Notes: generated by a model from the sequence alone, not told the origin. Positions 1 to 7,035 are shown, numbered from the stretch's first letter. The stretch: 12,874 nt of DNA from CAZXVW01 sp964644025 (GCA_964644025.1 CAZXVW010000127.1:1-12874); one strand, 5' to 3'. A program made the numbers and translations.

Positions 1-1
1 C

Positions 2-211
2 GTCTCGCATCCGAAACAGATCCATGACTGCAAGGGTGCGATACGCTGGCTGCGCGCCCACGCTGACCAGTACGGCTACGACACGACCCGCATCGGCGTC
101 GGCGGGGGGTCGGCGGGCGGGCACTTGGTGCTGCTGCTCGGCCTCAGCAGCGGCGTCGAGGCCCCGGATGGGCCTTGGACAGCCTCAGAGAAGAAGAACC
201 GCAGTTCATAA
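2..211 (+). CDS. Fragment of an alpha/beta-hydrolase (BD-FAE/esterase-lipase type), cut at both ends
   Basis: The frame is open from the window edge to a stop at 209-211. It reads as the middle of an alpha/beta-hydrolase: an HDCKGAIRWLRAHA stretch, then TRIGVGGGSAGGHL. GGSAGG is the nucleophile elbow carrying the catalytic Ser. This is typical of the esterase/acyl-hydrolase families that often act on acetylated plant sugars. The start lies outside the window. Family resemblance holds to about nt 165 (LSSGVEA). After that the frame only reads the opposite strand of rpoN and stops, so the catalytic Asp and His parts are absent. The frame overlaps rpoN tail to tail. I take it as a fragment joined to unrelated sequence, not a functional gene. 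The hydrolase identity is fairly sure; the substrate is unknown. Confidence 0.6.
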   Translation, partial: VSHPKQIHDCKGAIRWLRAHADQYGYDTTRIGVGGGSAGGHLVLLLGLSSGVEAPDGPWTASEKKNRSS

Positions 212-1515
212 ACTCCCTGCGGCGTGTGCGCATACTTGTTGGCCACGGCCCGGCTCACGGTGGAAGGATGCACACCGATCTCTTCGGCGACTTCCTTAAT
301 CATCATCGGCCGGAGGTATTCGATGCCTTTGTCCAGGAACTCGGTCTGGCGGCGGACGATCGCCTGGCAGACTTTGAGGATCGTCTGCTTGCGTTGCTCG
401 ATATTCTTGATGAGCTGGAGCGCCGAGTTATAGCGCTCCCTGACGTAGTTGCGAACGTCCTTGCTGGGCTCCTTGTTCCGGTTGACCAGGTGCCGGTAAC
501 CGAGATTCAGGCGGAGCTGCGGGAGGCCTTCGTCGTTCAACTGAATGATGTACTCGTCGCCTTCCTTGAAAATGTAAACCTCGGGCTCAATGTGCCGGGC
601 GCCGGCGCCCGAGTACCGGAGACCGGGACGGGGATCCAAGTGCTGGATCACATCGATGGCGATCTCGATGTGCTCCATCGGCCTTCCCAGCACTTTCGCC
701 AGCTCCCTCTTGTTATGGCGCTCCAGCAGCTTCAAATGCTCGGAAACGATTTGCCACGCCACGCCGCCCTTGGCGTTGCGGGCCGCCAGTTGCAGCAAGA
801 GGCATTCCTTCAGGTCCCGGGCGCCCACACCGGACGGGTCCAGTGACTGGACCACGGCCAGGGCCTTTTCAAGATCCTCAATCGAGTGTTCGCCGGCCCC
901 GGCGATCTCTTCCAGCGAAGCGGTCAGATAGCCGTTGTCATCCAGATTTCCGATGATGGAGTCCGCCGCGTCCCGCACCGCGCCGGAAAGCACCATGAGA
1001 CTCAACTGCTGTTGGAGGTAATCAGCCAGTGTGACCGGGGCAGAAAGGAACAACTCGAAGGAAGGCTTGTCGGCTGACTCAGAGGCCGGAGCTCGATAGC
1101 CCGGATCCAGGTAGTCGTCAAAGAACGTACCGAAGTCAATCTCGTTGAACGGGTCGGCCGTGTCCGCGGTGGCGGCGCCGTCCCCCGCCGGCGTTTCCGC
1201 GGCCGGCTCGCCACGCTCGCTGGAGGCCTCTCCCGGCTCTGGCGCCAGGACTTCCTTCACCGTCTCGAGAAAGGTTTCGTCGGCCGGATGTGGGTCCCGC
1301 TCCTGCTCGAGCGCGGCTTGAATCTCGGGGGGCGTCAACTCCTCGGCGGCTCCGGCGGCTTCTTCCAGCACCGGGTTCTCCGCGATCTCCTTGGTGATCA
1401 TCTCCCGCAGTTCCATGCGGTTCAACTGGAGAACCGTCACCATCTGGACCAGTCCAGGCGTCAGCGTCTGCTTCTGCGCAACCTTGAGCTGGAGCCGCGG
1501 TGAGAGGTGACTCAT
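76..1515 (-). CDS. rpoN: RNA polymerase sigma-54 factor, C-terminally truncated
   Basis: Sigma-54 directs RNA polymerase to -24/-12 promoters and needs an ATP-driven activator to open them. Visible parts are the Gln/Leu-rich region I (residues 1-45, LVQMVTVLQLNRMEL), an acidic region II (about 50-150), the core-binding domain (about 155-290), and the start of the DNA-binding domain with the helix-turn-helix (about 404-424, EVAEEIGVHPSTVSR). Family resemblance ends near residue 457 (GPSGASTPLL). The last 22 residues are a Pro-rich frame read from the back of the hydrolase fragment. The usual ~60 more residues, including the RpoN box (ARRTVAKYR-like) that contacts the -24 element, are missing. 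As written, the protein should not recognise promoters normally. The start at 1515 is supported by GGAAG a few bases upstream and by the family N-terminus. Identity is certain; whether the truncation is real or an assembly artefact is open. Confidence 0.9.
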   Translation of the reverse strand: MSHLSPRLQLKVAQKQTLTPGLVQMVTVLQLNRMELREMITKEIAENPVLEEAAGAAEELTPPEIQAALEQERDPHPADETFLETVKEVLAPEPGEASSERGEPAAETPAGDGAATADTADPFNEIDFGTFFDDYLDPGYRAPASESADKPSFELFLSAPVTLADYLQQQLSLMVLSGAVRDAADSIIGNLDDNGYLTASLEEIAGAGEHSIEDLEKALAVVQSLDPSGVGARDLKECLLLQLAARNAKGGVAWQIVSEHLKLLERHNKRELAKVLGRPMEHIEIAIDVIQHLDPRPGLRYSGAGARHIEPEVYIFKEGDEYIIQLNDEGLPQLRLNLGYRHLVNRNKEPSKDVRNYVRERYNSALQLIKNIEQRKQTILKVCQAIVRRQTEFLDKGIEYLRPMMIKEVAEEIGVHPSTVSRAVANKYAHTPQGVYELRFFFSEAVQGPSGASTPLLRPSSSTKCPPADPPPTPMRVVS

Positions 1516-1934
1516 CTGCTTCCATTATAACCTTCACCCCGGGAATTGAAGATGCTCGGTTGCGGCCGGGCGGGGCGCGCGAGCAGAGGCCACCGGGCGG
1601 CGCCGGCGCCGCCGGCCCCGCAGCCGGCTGAGCAGCAGCGTCTGTCCGCTTCGCCACAAAAATGCGGGCAGGGGTTCGAAATCCGTTGCTGTGGCCTCAC
1701 CCGCCTGATCTTGTTTCGGTTTCTGCAGCGAATTGCGCCGCGTTTGTCGCCCGCCTGGGCCGCCCGGCCGCCAAAATCGCCGAAAGTTTTCGAGCATTTC
1801 CGCCGATAGATGAATAACGTGTCCGGCATGGGCAAGCCCGGCAGGAAAGTGGATTGGTACCGCTGCGCGGTGTCTGCTGGTGCGGCCTCGACATCCCCGC
1901 TGGCCGCCCATTGCCCACCGGGAAGTTGAAAGGC
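1516..1934. other. Divergent intergenic region between rpoN and the HD-GYP/GGDEF gene
   Basis: No convincing gene lies in these ~420 bases. Open frames here are GC-rich shadows with arginine/proline-rich translations. The region should hold the promoters of both divergent genes, but only the rpoN -10 element is recognisable. An imperfect dyad, TGCA (1723-1726) and TTGC (1732-1735), follows CGGTTT. It resembles the better dyad at 4623-4635, which is also preceded by CGGTTTC, but the spacing is one base longer and the arms are incomplete. A short self-complementary CGAAAGTTTTCG lies at 1781-1792. I assign no function to either. Confidence 0.5.
1524..1552 (-). promoter_or_regulatory. Possible sigma-70-type promoter of rpoN
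   Basis: On the minus strand there is a perfect TATAAT (1529-1524). A weak TCTTCA sits 17 bp upstream (1552-1547), matching the -35 consensus at only three of six positions. Transcription would begin within about 5 bases of the rpoN start codon, leaving little room for the GGAAG ribosome site. The -10 match is strong, but the tight geometry makes this tentative. Confidence 0.3.
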
Positions 1935-4526
1935 ATGAAGCACTCTCGCTTGGCAGCCAGGACATCCATCGGGCTGGTCATGCTGGCCGGCGCCGCCATG
2001 CTGGCTGCCGGCGCGGCCACTTGGCACTCTACGAACGTTGCGCGTTTTCTTCTATATCTCGGCGTTTTTGTCCTGGCTTTCGGCATCAAGCTCCGGCTTC
2101 CGTGGGTAACCGGAACGCTGCCGGTGAGTGAGATTCTCATTTTCTTCGGGTTCCTGCGGCTGGGAATGCCCGAGACGCTGGTGCTGGGCTGCGCAGGGGC
2201 GCTGGTACAAGAGCTGCGACATATCAGAAAGCGTCCCGTTCTGATTCGGAGTGCTTTCAGCGTCGCCAGTATGGCGACAGCTATCACACTCGCCTACTAC
2301 GCATTTCACCTGGACACGCCGGCGGAATTCGGCCCGCACACGGTAATGAAGCTGTTCTTCGCTGCCGGCGTCTTCTTCCTGGCGAACACGCTACTGAGCA
2401 CAGTCTTCACTGCGGTGATCCGGCGCACACCTGTTTTCGGCATCTGGCCGAAGTCCAGCCTCCGGTCACTGCCTTACTCGCTGCTGGCCGCCGCCCTGGC
2501 TGGTGGGTTGAGTGCGGCCGACAAGTCCTTCGGCTGGGAGATATCGCTGCTGGCCTTGCCCGTCCTGTACGCCGTTTACCGGTCCTATGAGCTGCACCTG
2601 GCGCGTCTGGAAGCGGAGAAGACGTACGCTGAACAAGTCGCCAGCTTGCACTTGCGGACCATCGAAGCGCTCGCCGCGGCCATTGAGGCGAGAGATGAGA
2701 CCACCCACCGCCACCTGGAGCGGGTGCAGATCTACGCGGTGGAGCTGGGCAAGAAACTGCGTCTCAACGAGGAGCAGATTCAGGCCTTGCGGGCGGCCTC
2801 TATCCTCCATGACATTGGAAAGCTCGCAGTGCCGGAACACATCATATCCAAGCCGGGCAAGCTGACACCGGAGGAGTTCGAGAAGATGAAGATTCACCCG
2901 GTAGTAGGCGCCGAGATCCTGGAGAGGGTGCACTTCCCCTACCCGGTGGCGCCGATTGTTCGTTCACACCACGAGAAGTGGAACGGCACCGGGTATCCGG
3001 ATGGTTTACGTGGAGAAGAAATTGTGATCGGGGCGCGAATTCTCGCCCCGATCGACTGTCTGGATGCCCTGGCTTCCGAGCGCCAATACCGCCGGGCATT
3101 GCCGCTGGAGGAGGCGATGCGCATCGTGGTGTCCGAGGCCGGGAAAAGTTACGATCCCAGGATAGTGGAGATTCTTCAGCGCCATTACCGCGAATGGGAA
3201 GCGATGGCGCAATCGCAGCCTTCCGCGAGAGAAAAACTGGAAACGAACGTTCAAGTGGAACTCGGAGAGGCGCCTGACGCGGGACTGGAAAAAGAAACGA
3301 GCAGGCAAGAATCCCGGCAACAGAGTTCGGCAGGATTGAAACAAGCTGCCGTGACCTCGATAGCCACCGCCCGGCAGGAAGTCCAGGCACTTTATGAGAT
3401 CAGCCAGGATCTCGGCGCCTCTCTCAGTCTGGAAGAAACTCTGGCAATGCTCGACAACCGGCTGAAACGATTGGTGGCCTACGACTCGATCTCAGTCTAC
3501 ATCCGGGAGAAGGATTACCTGGTTTCGAGCTACGCCCGGGGGCAAAACGCGGAACTGTTTTATTCGCTGGCGATCCCCGTCGGGGAAGGTCTGGCCGGCT
3601 GGGTCGCGGAAAACGGCAAGCCGATAATCAACGGCAATCCTTCGGTGGAAGCCGGCTACCTGCGGGACCCCGGGAAGTTCAGTACGCTTCGCTCAGCACT
3701 GGCGGTGCCGCTGGAGAGCGCCGGCAGAATCGTGGGCGTTCTGGGCCTTTATCACGGCTCGACGGGCGCTTTCACTCGCGACGAACTGCGTCTGCTGCAA
3801 GCTATTGCCCCGAAATTGACGCTGGCCGTCGAGAATGCATTGTGTCATCAGTGCGCCCAGGTCTCGGCCGCCTCGGACCGCTTGACGGGCCTGCCAAACG
3901 CCCGCTCGCTGTTTCTCCGGCTGGATGCTGAACTGTCCCGGTCCCGATGCACCCAGAGCCCGGTGTCGGTTCTCTTGCTGGATCTGAACGGGTTCAAGCG
4001 GGTCAATGAGCGGTTTGGGTATCTGGCCGGCAACCGGGTCCTGAAATCGGTAGCCGGGCGCCTCCGGGGCTCCTGCCGGGATTCCGATTTCGTGGCCCGA
4101 ATGGGAGGCGACGAATTCGCGGTCATACTGCCCGGGTGCGATTCCACCGTAGTGGAGGGAAAAATGGTTCTGCTGTCGCGGGAAGTGGCCGCCGCCGGTG
4201 GCGAGCTAGACGGGTGTCACCCGCTGTCGGTCTGCATCGGCACGGCGGCCTTCCCCGCCGATGGGACCGACCCCGAGGTCCTGCTGGCCGAGGCGGACCG
4301 CAACTTGCATCGCGCGAAATCAAAGAACCGGCCGGGCGCCTCGGAATCCTTGCTTTCGTTACTGACACACACTGGAGTCGGGGAACCGACTCCCCCGGCC
4401 AATTCCAGGGAAAGCCACTCGCAGCCCTGCAAATCACCAGCTCCGGACGATGCCGCAGACGGCTCCGGCTGCAAGGAGTGGGCCGGTGAGGCCGGCCTGC
4501 CCGGTCCGAACCCGGTGGAGGAGTAA
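1935..4526 (+). CDS. Membrane HD-GYP phosphodiesterase-GAF-GGDEF cyclase fusion (cyclic dinucleotide signalling)
   Basis: An 863-residue inner-membrane protein predicted both to break and to make cyclic dinucleotides. Residues 1-220 hold about seven or eight hydrophobic helices. HD-GYP follows (about 235-425), with HDIGK at 292-296, His321, HH at 345-346 and GYP at 353-355, so metal-binding and signature residues are intact. A GAF sensor spans about 483-635. GGDEF (about 640-800) has an intact GGDEF motif at 724-728 and an inhibitory-site RxxD at 715-718 (RDSD). The equivalent of PleD Asn335 is kept. The equivalent of PleD Asp344, which reads guanine, is Asn700 (NERFGYLAGN against the usual NDxxGHxxGD). 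A polar, Pro/Ser-rich tail ends the protein. I chose ATG 1935 because MKHSRLAARTS leads straight into the first helix; the extra 27 upstream residues look non-coding. Domain calls are secure; the nucleotide made and any in vivo balance of activities are inference. Confidence 0.93.
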   Translation: MKHSRLAARTSIGLVMLAGAAMLAAGAATWHSTNVARFLLYLGVFVLAFGIKLRLPWVTGTLPVSEILIFFGFLRLGMPETLVLGCAGALVQELRHIRKRPVLIRSAFSVASMATAITLAYYAFHLDTPAEFGPHTVMKLFFAAGVFFLANTLLSTVFTAVIRRTPVFGIWPKSSLRSLPYSLLAAALAGGLSAADKSFGWEISLLALPVLYAVYRSYELHLARLEAEKTYAEQVASLHLRTIEALAAAIEARDETTHRHLERVQIYAVELGKKLRLNEEQIQALRAASILHDIGKLAVPEHIISKPGKLTPEEFEKMKIHPVVGAEILERVHFPYPVAPIVRSHHEKWNGTGYPDGLRGEEIVIGARILAPIDCLDALASERQYRRALPLEEAMRIVVSEAGKSYDPRIVEILQRHYREWEAMAQSQPSAREKLETNVQVELGEAPDAGLEKETSRQESRQQSSAGLKQAAVTSIATARQEVQALYEISQDLGASLSLEETLAMLDNRLKRLVAYDSISVYIREKDYLVSSYARGQNAELFYSLAIPVGEGLAGWVAENGKPIINGNPSVEAGYLRDPGKFSTLRSALAVPLESAGRIVGVLGLYHGSTGAFTRDELRLLQAIAPKLTLAVENALCHQCAQVSAASDRLTGLPNARSLFLRLDAELSRSRCTQSPVSVLLLDLNGFKRVNERFGYLAGNRVLKSVAGRLRGSCRDSDFVARMGGDEFAVILPGCDSTVVEGKMVLLSREVAAAGGELDGCHPLSVCIGTAAFPADGTDPEVLLAEADRNLHRAKSKNRPGASESLLSLLTHTGVGEPTPPANSRESHSQPCKSPAPDDAADGSGCKEWAGEAGLPGPNPVEE

Positions 4527-4622
4527 ACCGAGACCTGGTTGGCCCGGGTAACGTGTTTCTCGCCCGGCCCCAGCGCGGCTACAGCGGGTGGCAGACCGCG
4601 CGGGATCCACGGTCCCGGTTTC

Positions 4623-4635
4623 TGCAATAGTTGCA
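4623..4635. promoter_or_regulatory. TGCAA-N3-TTGCA dyad, candidate upstream activator site
   Basis: A perfect inverted repeat, TGCAA-TAG-TTGCA, lies in the non-coding stretch after the GGDEF gene. Its centre (4629) is about 109 bp before the start predicted from the -24/-12 element at 4711-4726, the usual distance for an enhancer bound by a sigma-54 activator. The same arms with the same spacing recur at 5543-5555. The binding protein is unknown. The NtrC-type regulator at 5605-7035 is the obvious candidate, and the MerR-like protein encoded just downstream is another. Confidence 0.45.
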
Positions 4636-4710
4636 CCGACAGGTTCGGCAGGCGGCAGCCCTCGGACAGCCCGTCTAATGATTTCAACTGGTTACAGCCA
4701 CGGTTGGGGT

Positions 4711-4726
4711 TTGGCATGATAGTTGC
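4711..4726 (+). promoter_or_regulatory. Candidate sigma-54 (-24/-12) promoter
   Basis: TTGGCATG-ATAG-TTGC matches the sigma-54 consensus TTGGCACG-N4-TTGC at every conserved position except one (CAC to CAT). GG (4713-4714) and GC (4725-4726) are exactly 10 bp apart, as strictly required. It lies in an intergenic region on the coding strand of the MerR-like gene. Transcription would start near 4738, only about 3 nt before the ATG at 4741. The message would then be nearly leaderless, or translation would begin downstream. That tight spacing is the main reason for caution. Confidence 0.5.
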
Positions 4727-4740
4727 CTTACCCGGGGTGC

Positions 4741-5010
4741 ATGGTAACCTACAGACCGATCGAGCAGGTAGCCGCCGACATGGGTGTCTCCCTGGACGCC
4801 CTTACGGATCTGGTGGCCAGAGGGATGATCCAAACCGTTGAAAAAGGAGATGTTACATTCCTATCCGACCGGGAATGTTACAAGCTTCGCTTCATATACT
4901 ACTTGAAACGAGAGCATCATCTCCAGCTTGCCGAGATTGATCACATCCTCCAAACGCACCAGCCGCCGTACAGGGACTGGAGGAACGAGGTACAGGGCAT
5001 CCATTCGTAG
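4741..5010 (+). CDS. Small MerR-like winged-helix DNA-binding protein
   Basis: An 89-residue protein that is essentially only a MerR-type DNA-binding domain. Residues 4-30 (RPIEQVAADMGVSLDALTDL) form the helix-turn-helix. LSDRECYKLRFIYYLKRE and LAEIDHILQTH follow the wing and match the second half of the MerR fold. There is no effector or dimerisation domain and no Cys metal site. It resembles the short MerR-like group (BldC- or CbpM-sized) rather than a full metal or drug sensor. I chose ATG 4741 because the fold starts at once after it; a weak GGGG lies 4 nt upstream. An in-frame ATG at 4780 would cut into the first helix. It is preceded by the -24/-12 element and dyad and followed after 215 nt by a TPR-like gene. 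Its targets cannot be told from the sequence. Confidence 0.75.
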   Translation: MVTYRPIEQVAADMGVSLDALTDLVARGMIQTVEKGDVTFLSDRECYKLRFIYYLKREHHLQLAEIDHILQTHQPPYRDWRNEVQGIHS

Positions 5011-5225
5011 CGGCTACCGGAGTCCAGCCACTCCCGGGAAACCGAGCGCCGGGCGCAACACGGCGGAGCGGGTTCCCCGGATGCCCCATGGCAACGAACG
5101 GCTGGACGCAATCGAACGAGAGATTGTGGCGGGCACCAAACCCGGTAGCGTGGTAAACGGTTGTGTCCTTCCGGCAGAGGCAGTGCCCCGGAACAGCCGC
5201 GCAGGCGAGTCACAACGCAGCGCAG

Positions 5226-5495
5226 ATGACAATGCAAAGAGACGGGATAGAGGCGAGCGAAACAAAAAGAGACAGCACCACGGAGATCCAACTGCTGCGG
5301 CGGCTGGTGGAGATGGCGCCCAGCGACAAGGAACTACGTCTTCGCCTGGCGCAGGCGCTCGCCCACTCCGGCAACTACCAGGACGCTCTAGATGAGCTGC
5401 GCGCTGTGATCCGCCTGGACCCAAACAACTTGCCCGCGCGGGAGCTGCGGCTGACGGTCCGGGAAAGGGCCGGACGCCAGCAAGCTGAAATCTGA
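5226..5495 (+). CDS. Small TPR-like protein
   Basis: The frame encodes about 89 residues from ATG 5226; it stays open back to a GTG at 5163, and ATG 5232 is also possible. None of these starts has a clear ribosome site, so the N-terminus is uncertain. The last ~60 residues fit a single helical repeat pair of tetratricopeptide type: LRLRLAQALAHSGNYQDALDE then LRAVIRLDPNN, with the typical Ala, Gly, Tyr, Ala and Pro spacing. Such units mediate protein contacts. There is no signal peptide or membrane segment. It lies 215 nt after the MerR-like gene on the same strand and converges with the activator gene 109 nt downstream. It may be co-transcribed with the MerR-like gene, but the long gap leaves this unsure. 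The gene is probably real; its function is unknown. Confidence 0.5.
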   Translation: MTMQRDGIEASETKRDSTTEIQLLRRLVEMAPSDKELRLRLAQALAHSGNYQDALDELRAVIRLDPNNLPARELRLTVRERAGRQQAEI

Positions 5496-5541
5496 GGGGC
5501 ATACGGGTTTCCGCCCAGAAAACAGGTGCACACGCCCGGAG

Positions 5542-5556
5542 CTGCAATTATTGCAG
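5542..5556. promoter_or_regulatory. Second TGCAA-N3-TTGCA dyad in a convergent intergenic gap
   Basis: CTGCAA-TTA-TTGCAG is a perfect 6-3-6 inverted repeat. It lies in the 109-nt gap between the ends of the TPR-like gene (+) and the NtrC-type activator gene (-). Its inner arms and spacing equal those of the dyad at 4623-4635. No T-tract follows on either strand, so it does not look like an intrinsic terminator. It could be a protein-binding site or a weak hairpin that protects both messages. Confidence 0.4.
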
Positions 5557-5604
5557 TGCCCGTCAAACCCTCTGGAATCCCGAACCGTACCCGCCGGATC
5601 AATT

Positions 5605-7035
5605 TCAAGAGGGGTTGCTGCGGGCTCCCTCGTCGTCATGATTCGCGAGGGTGCTGTTGTCTTCGCGCTCCGGGCCGGCCCCGTTTTCCCTGAGGCCGTA
5701 GCGGTTGAGCTTGTAGTGCAGCGCCCGGGGGCTGATCCCCAGGATTCGGGCCGCTTTTTCGCGATGGGGGGTGATTTCGGCCAGTGTTCGGCGGATGAGC
5801 AAAGCCTCAACATCCTCGAGCCGGGAGCCCAGAGGGATTTCGACAGTCGGCCGGGCCTGTTCGGCGCGCCGGTATTCAGGGGGGAGGTCACCCGGCTCAA
5901 TGATCGTGTCATTCAACGTCACCGTGAGTCTTTCCATCAAGTTGCGCAACTCCCGGACGTTGCCGGGCCAGTCGTGAGCCAGCAGATCCTCCAATGCGGC
6001 GCGGCTCAACCGCATGCGCGGTTTCTGGTAGGTAACGGAAAACTCGTTGAGAAATGAGCGGGCCAGCGCGGCGATGTCCTCTTTCCGCTCGCGGAGCGGG
6101 GGAACGTTGATGGGAACGACGTTGAGGCGGTAGAACAGGTCCTTGCGGAAGCGGCCCGCCGCCACTTCGTCTTCCAGTCTCTTGTTGGTAGCCGCGATCA
6201 CGCGGATGTCCACCCGGACCAGCCGGCTGCCGCCGAGCCGGCGAAACTCCCGGCGGTCAAGCACTCGCAGGAACTCGATCTGGGTGCGCGGCTCCATCTC
6301 GCTGACTTCGTCGAGGAACAGAGTGCCGCCGTGGGCCAGTTCGATCTTTCCGGGCCGGGCGGAATCAGCACCAGTGAAGGCGCCCTTCTCGTAACCGAAC
6401 AGCTCACTCTCGAGCAGGCTTTCCGGGACCGCTCCGCAGTTGAGCGAGATCAGGGGCCCATGGCACTGCTGGCTGCGCTGATGGATCGTGCGGGCGATAA
6501 CTTCTTTGCCCACACCGCTTTCACCCTGCAGCAGCACCGTGGCCGGGGCGGCCGAGACCATGTCAATCAGCCGGTAAACCTCCGCCATGGCGGGGCTTTT
6601 GCCGATAAGCTGGCCGAACTCGTCTTTGCTGCGCACCACCCGGCGGAGCCTGACGTTCTCCGCCACCAGGGACTGCCGCTGGAGGGCTTTTTCAATGAGC
6701 AGGGCGAGGTGCTCCGGTTCGAAGGGCTTGGTGACGTAATCGTAGGCGCCCTCCCGGATGGCTTCCACGGCAGTTTCAATCGTCCCGTAGGCGGTCATCA
6801 CGATCGCCTCCATTTCTGGCGCCAGCGAGCGCATCCGGCGCAACAGAGTGATCCCGTCACCATCGGGCATCTTCAGATCCGTGATGAGCAGGTGGAAGTG
6901 CCGCTTCCCGGCCAGCTCCAAGGCCTCGGCGGCGTTGGCGGCGCTGGTGACGTCGTAGCCGCGCCGGGTCAACATCTTTGAAAGTGTGGTCCGGATGTGG
7001 ACCTCGTCATCAACGATGAGCAGGTTGGCTTTCAT
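5605..7035 (-). CDS. NtrC-family sigma-54-dependent response regulator
   Basis: A 476-residue activator that, once phosphorylated, should oligomerise at an enhancer and use ATP to open sigma-54 promoters. The receiver domain (1-120) has acidic Asp9/Asp10, phospho-acceptor Asp53 and Lys103. The AAA+ domain (about 140-370) has Walker A GESGVGKE (171-178), the sigma-54-contacting GAFTGA loop (218-223) and a Walker B LFLDE (239-243). A Fis-type helix-turn-helix follows (about 426-447, KAARILGISPRALHYKL). All motifs needed for a true sigma-54 activator are present. The start overlaps the kinase gene by 26 nt and has no good ribosome site, which suggests translational coupling. The partner kinase is the gene directly upstream. 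The subfamily (NtrC, ZraR, AtoC or other) cannot be fixed, so I give no symbol. Confidence 0.95.
   Translation of the reverse strand: MKANLLIVDDEVHIRTTLSKMLTRRGYDVTSAANAAEALELAGKRHFHLLITDLKMPDGDGITLLRRMRSLAPEMEAIVMTAYGTIETAVEAIREGAYDYVTKPFEPEHLALLIEKALQRQSLVAENVRLRRVVRSKDEFGQLIGKSPAMAEVYRLIDMVSAAPATVLLQGESGVGKEVIARTIHQRSQQCHGPLISLNCGAVPESLLESELFGYEKGAFTGADSARPGKIELAHGGTLFLDEVSEMEPRTQIEFLRVLDRREFRRLGGSRLVRVDIRVIAATNKRLEDEVAAGRFRKDLFYRLNVVPINVPPLRERKEDIAALARSFLNEFSVTYQKPRMRLSRAALEDLLAHDWPGNVRELRNLMERLTVTLNDTIIEPGDLPPEYRRAEQARPTVEIPLGSRLEDVEALLIRRTLAEITPHREKAARILGISPRALHYKLNRYGLRENGAGPEREDNSTLANHDDEGARSNPS

Noticed and set aside
1660..1700. GGTTCGAAATCC resembling a tRNA T-arm
   Set aside because: The flanking bases do not form a 5-bp T-stem, and no acceptor, D or anticodon arm can be built around it on either strand.
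1805..1875. GGGCAAGCC with a nearby GGAAAG, reminiscent of a cyclic di-GMP (GEMM) riboswitch before a cyclic dinucleotide gene
   Set aside because: The conserved GGGACGCAAAGCC segment and the paired P2/P3 arms are not found, so the match is superficial.
1901..1914. TGGC-N6-TTGC before the HD-GYP gene as a sigma-54 promoter
   Set aside because: The spacing is one base shorter than the strict sigma-54 requirement (7 bases between TGGC and TTGC), and the inner bases do not match.
4540..4580. CCGGG/CCCGG pairing after the GGDEF gene as a terminator
   Set aside because: The stem is only 5 bp around a long loop and there is no T-tract.
4928..5395. 155-codon + frame overlapping both small genes
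   Set aside because: It overlaps the MerR-like and TPR-like frames and is Arg/Gly/Ala-rich with no fold signature. The two smaller frames have recognisable domains.
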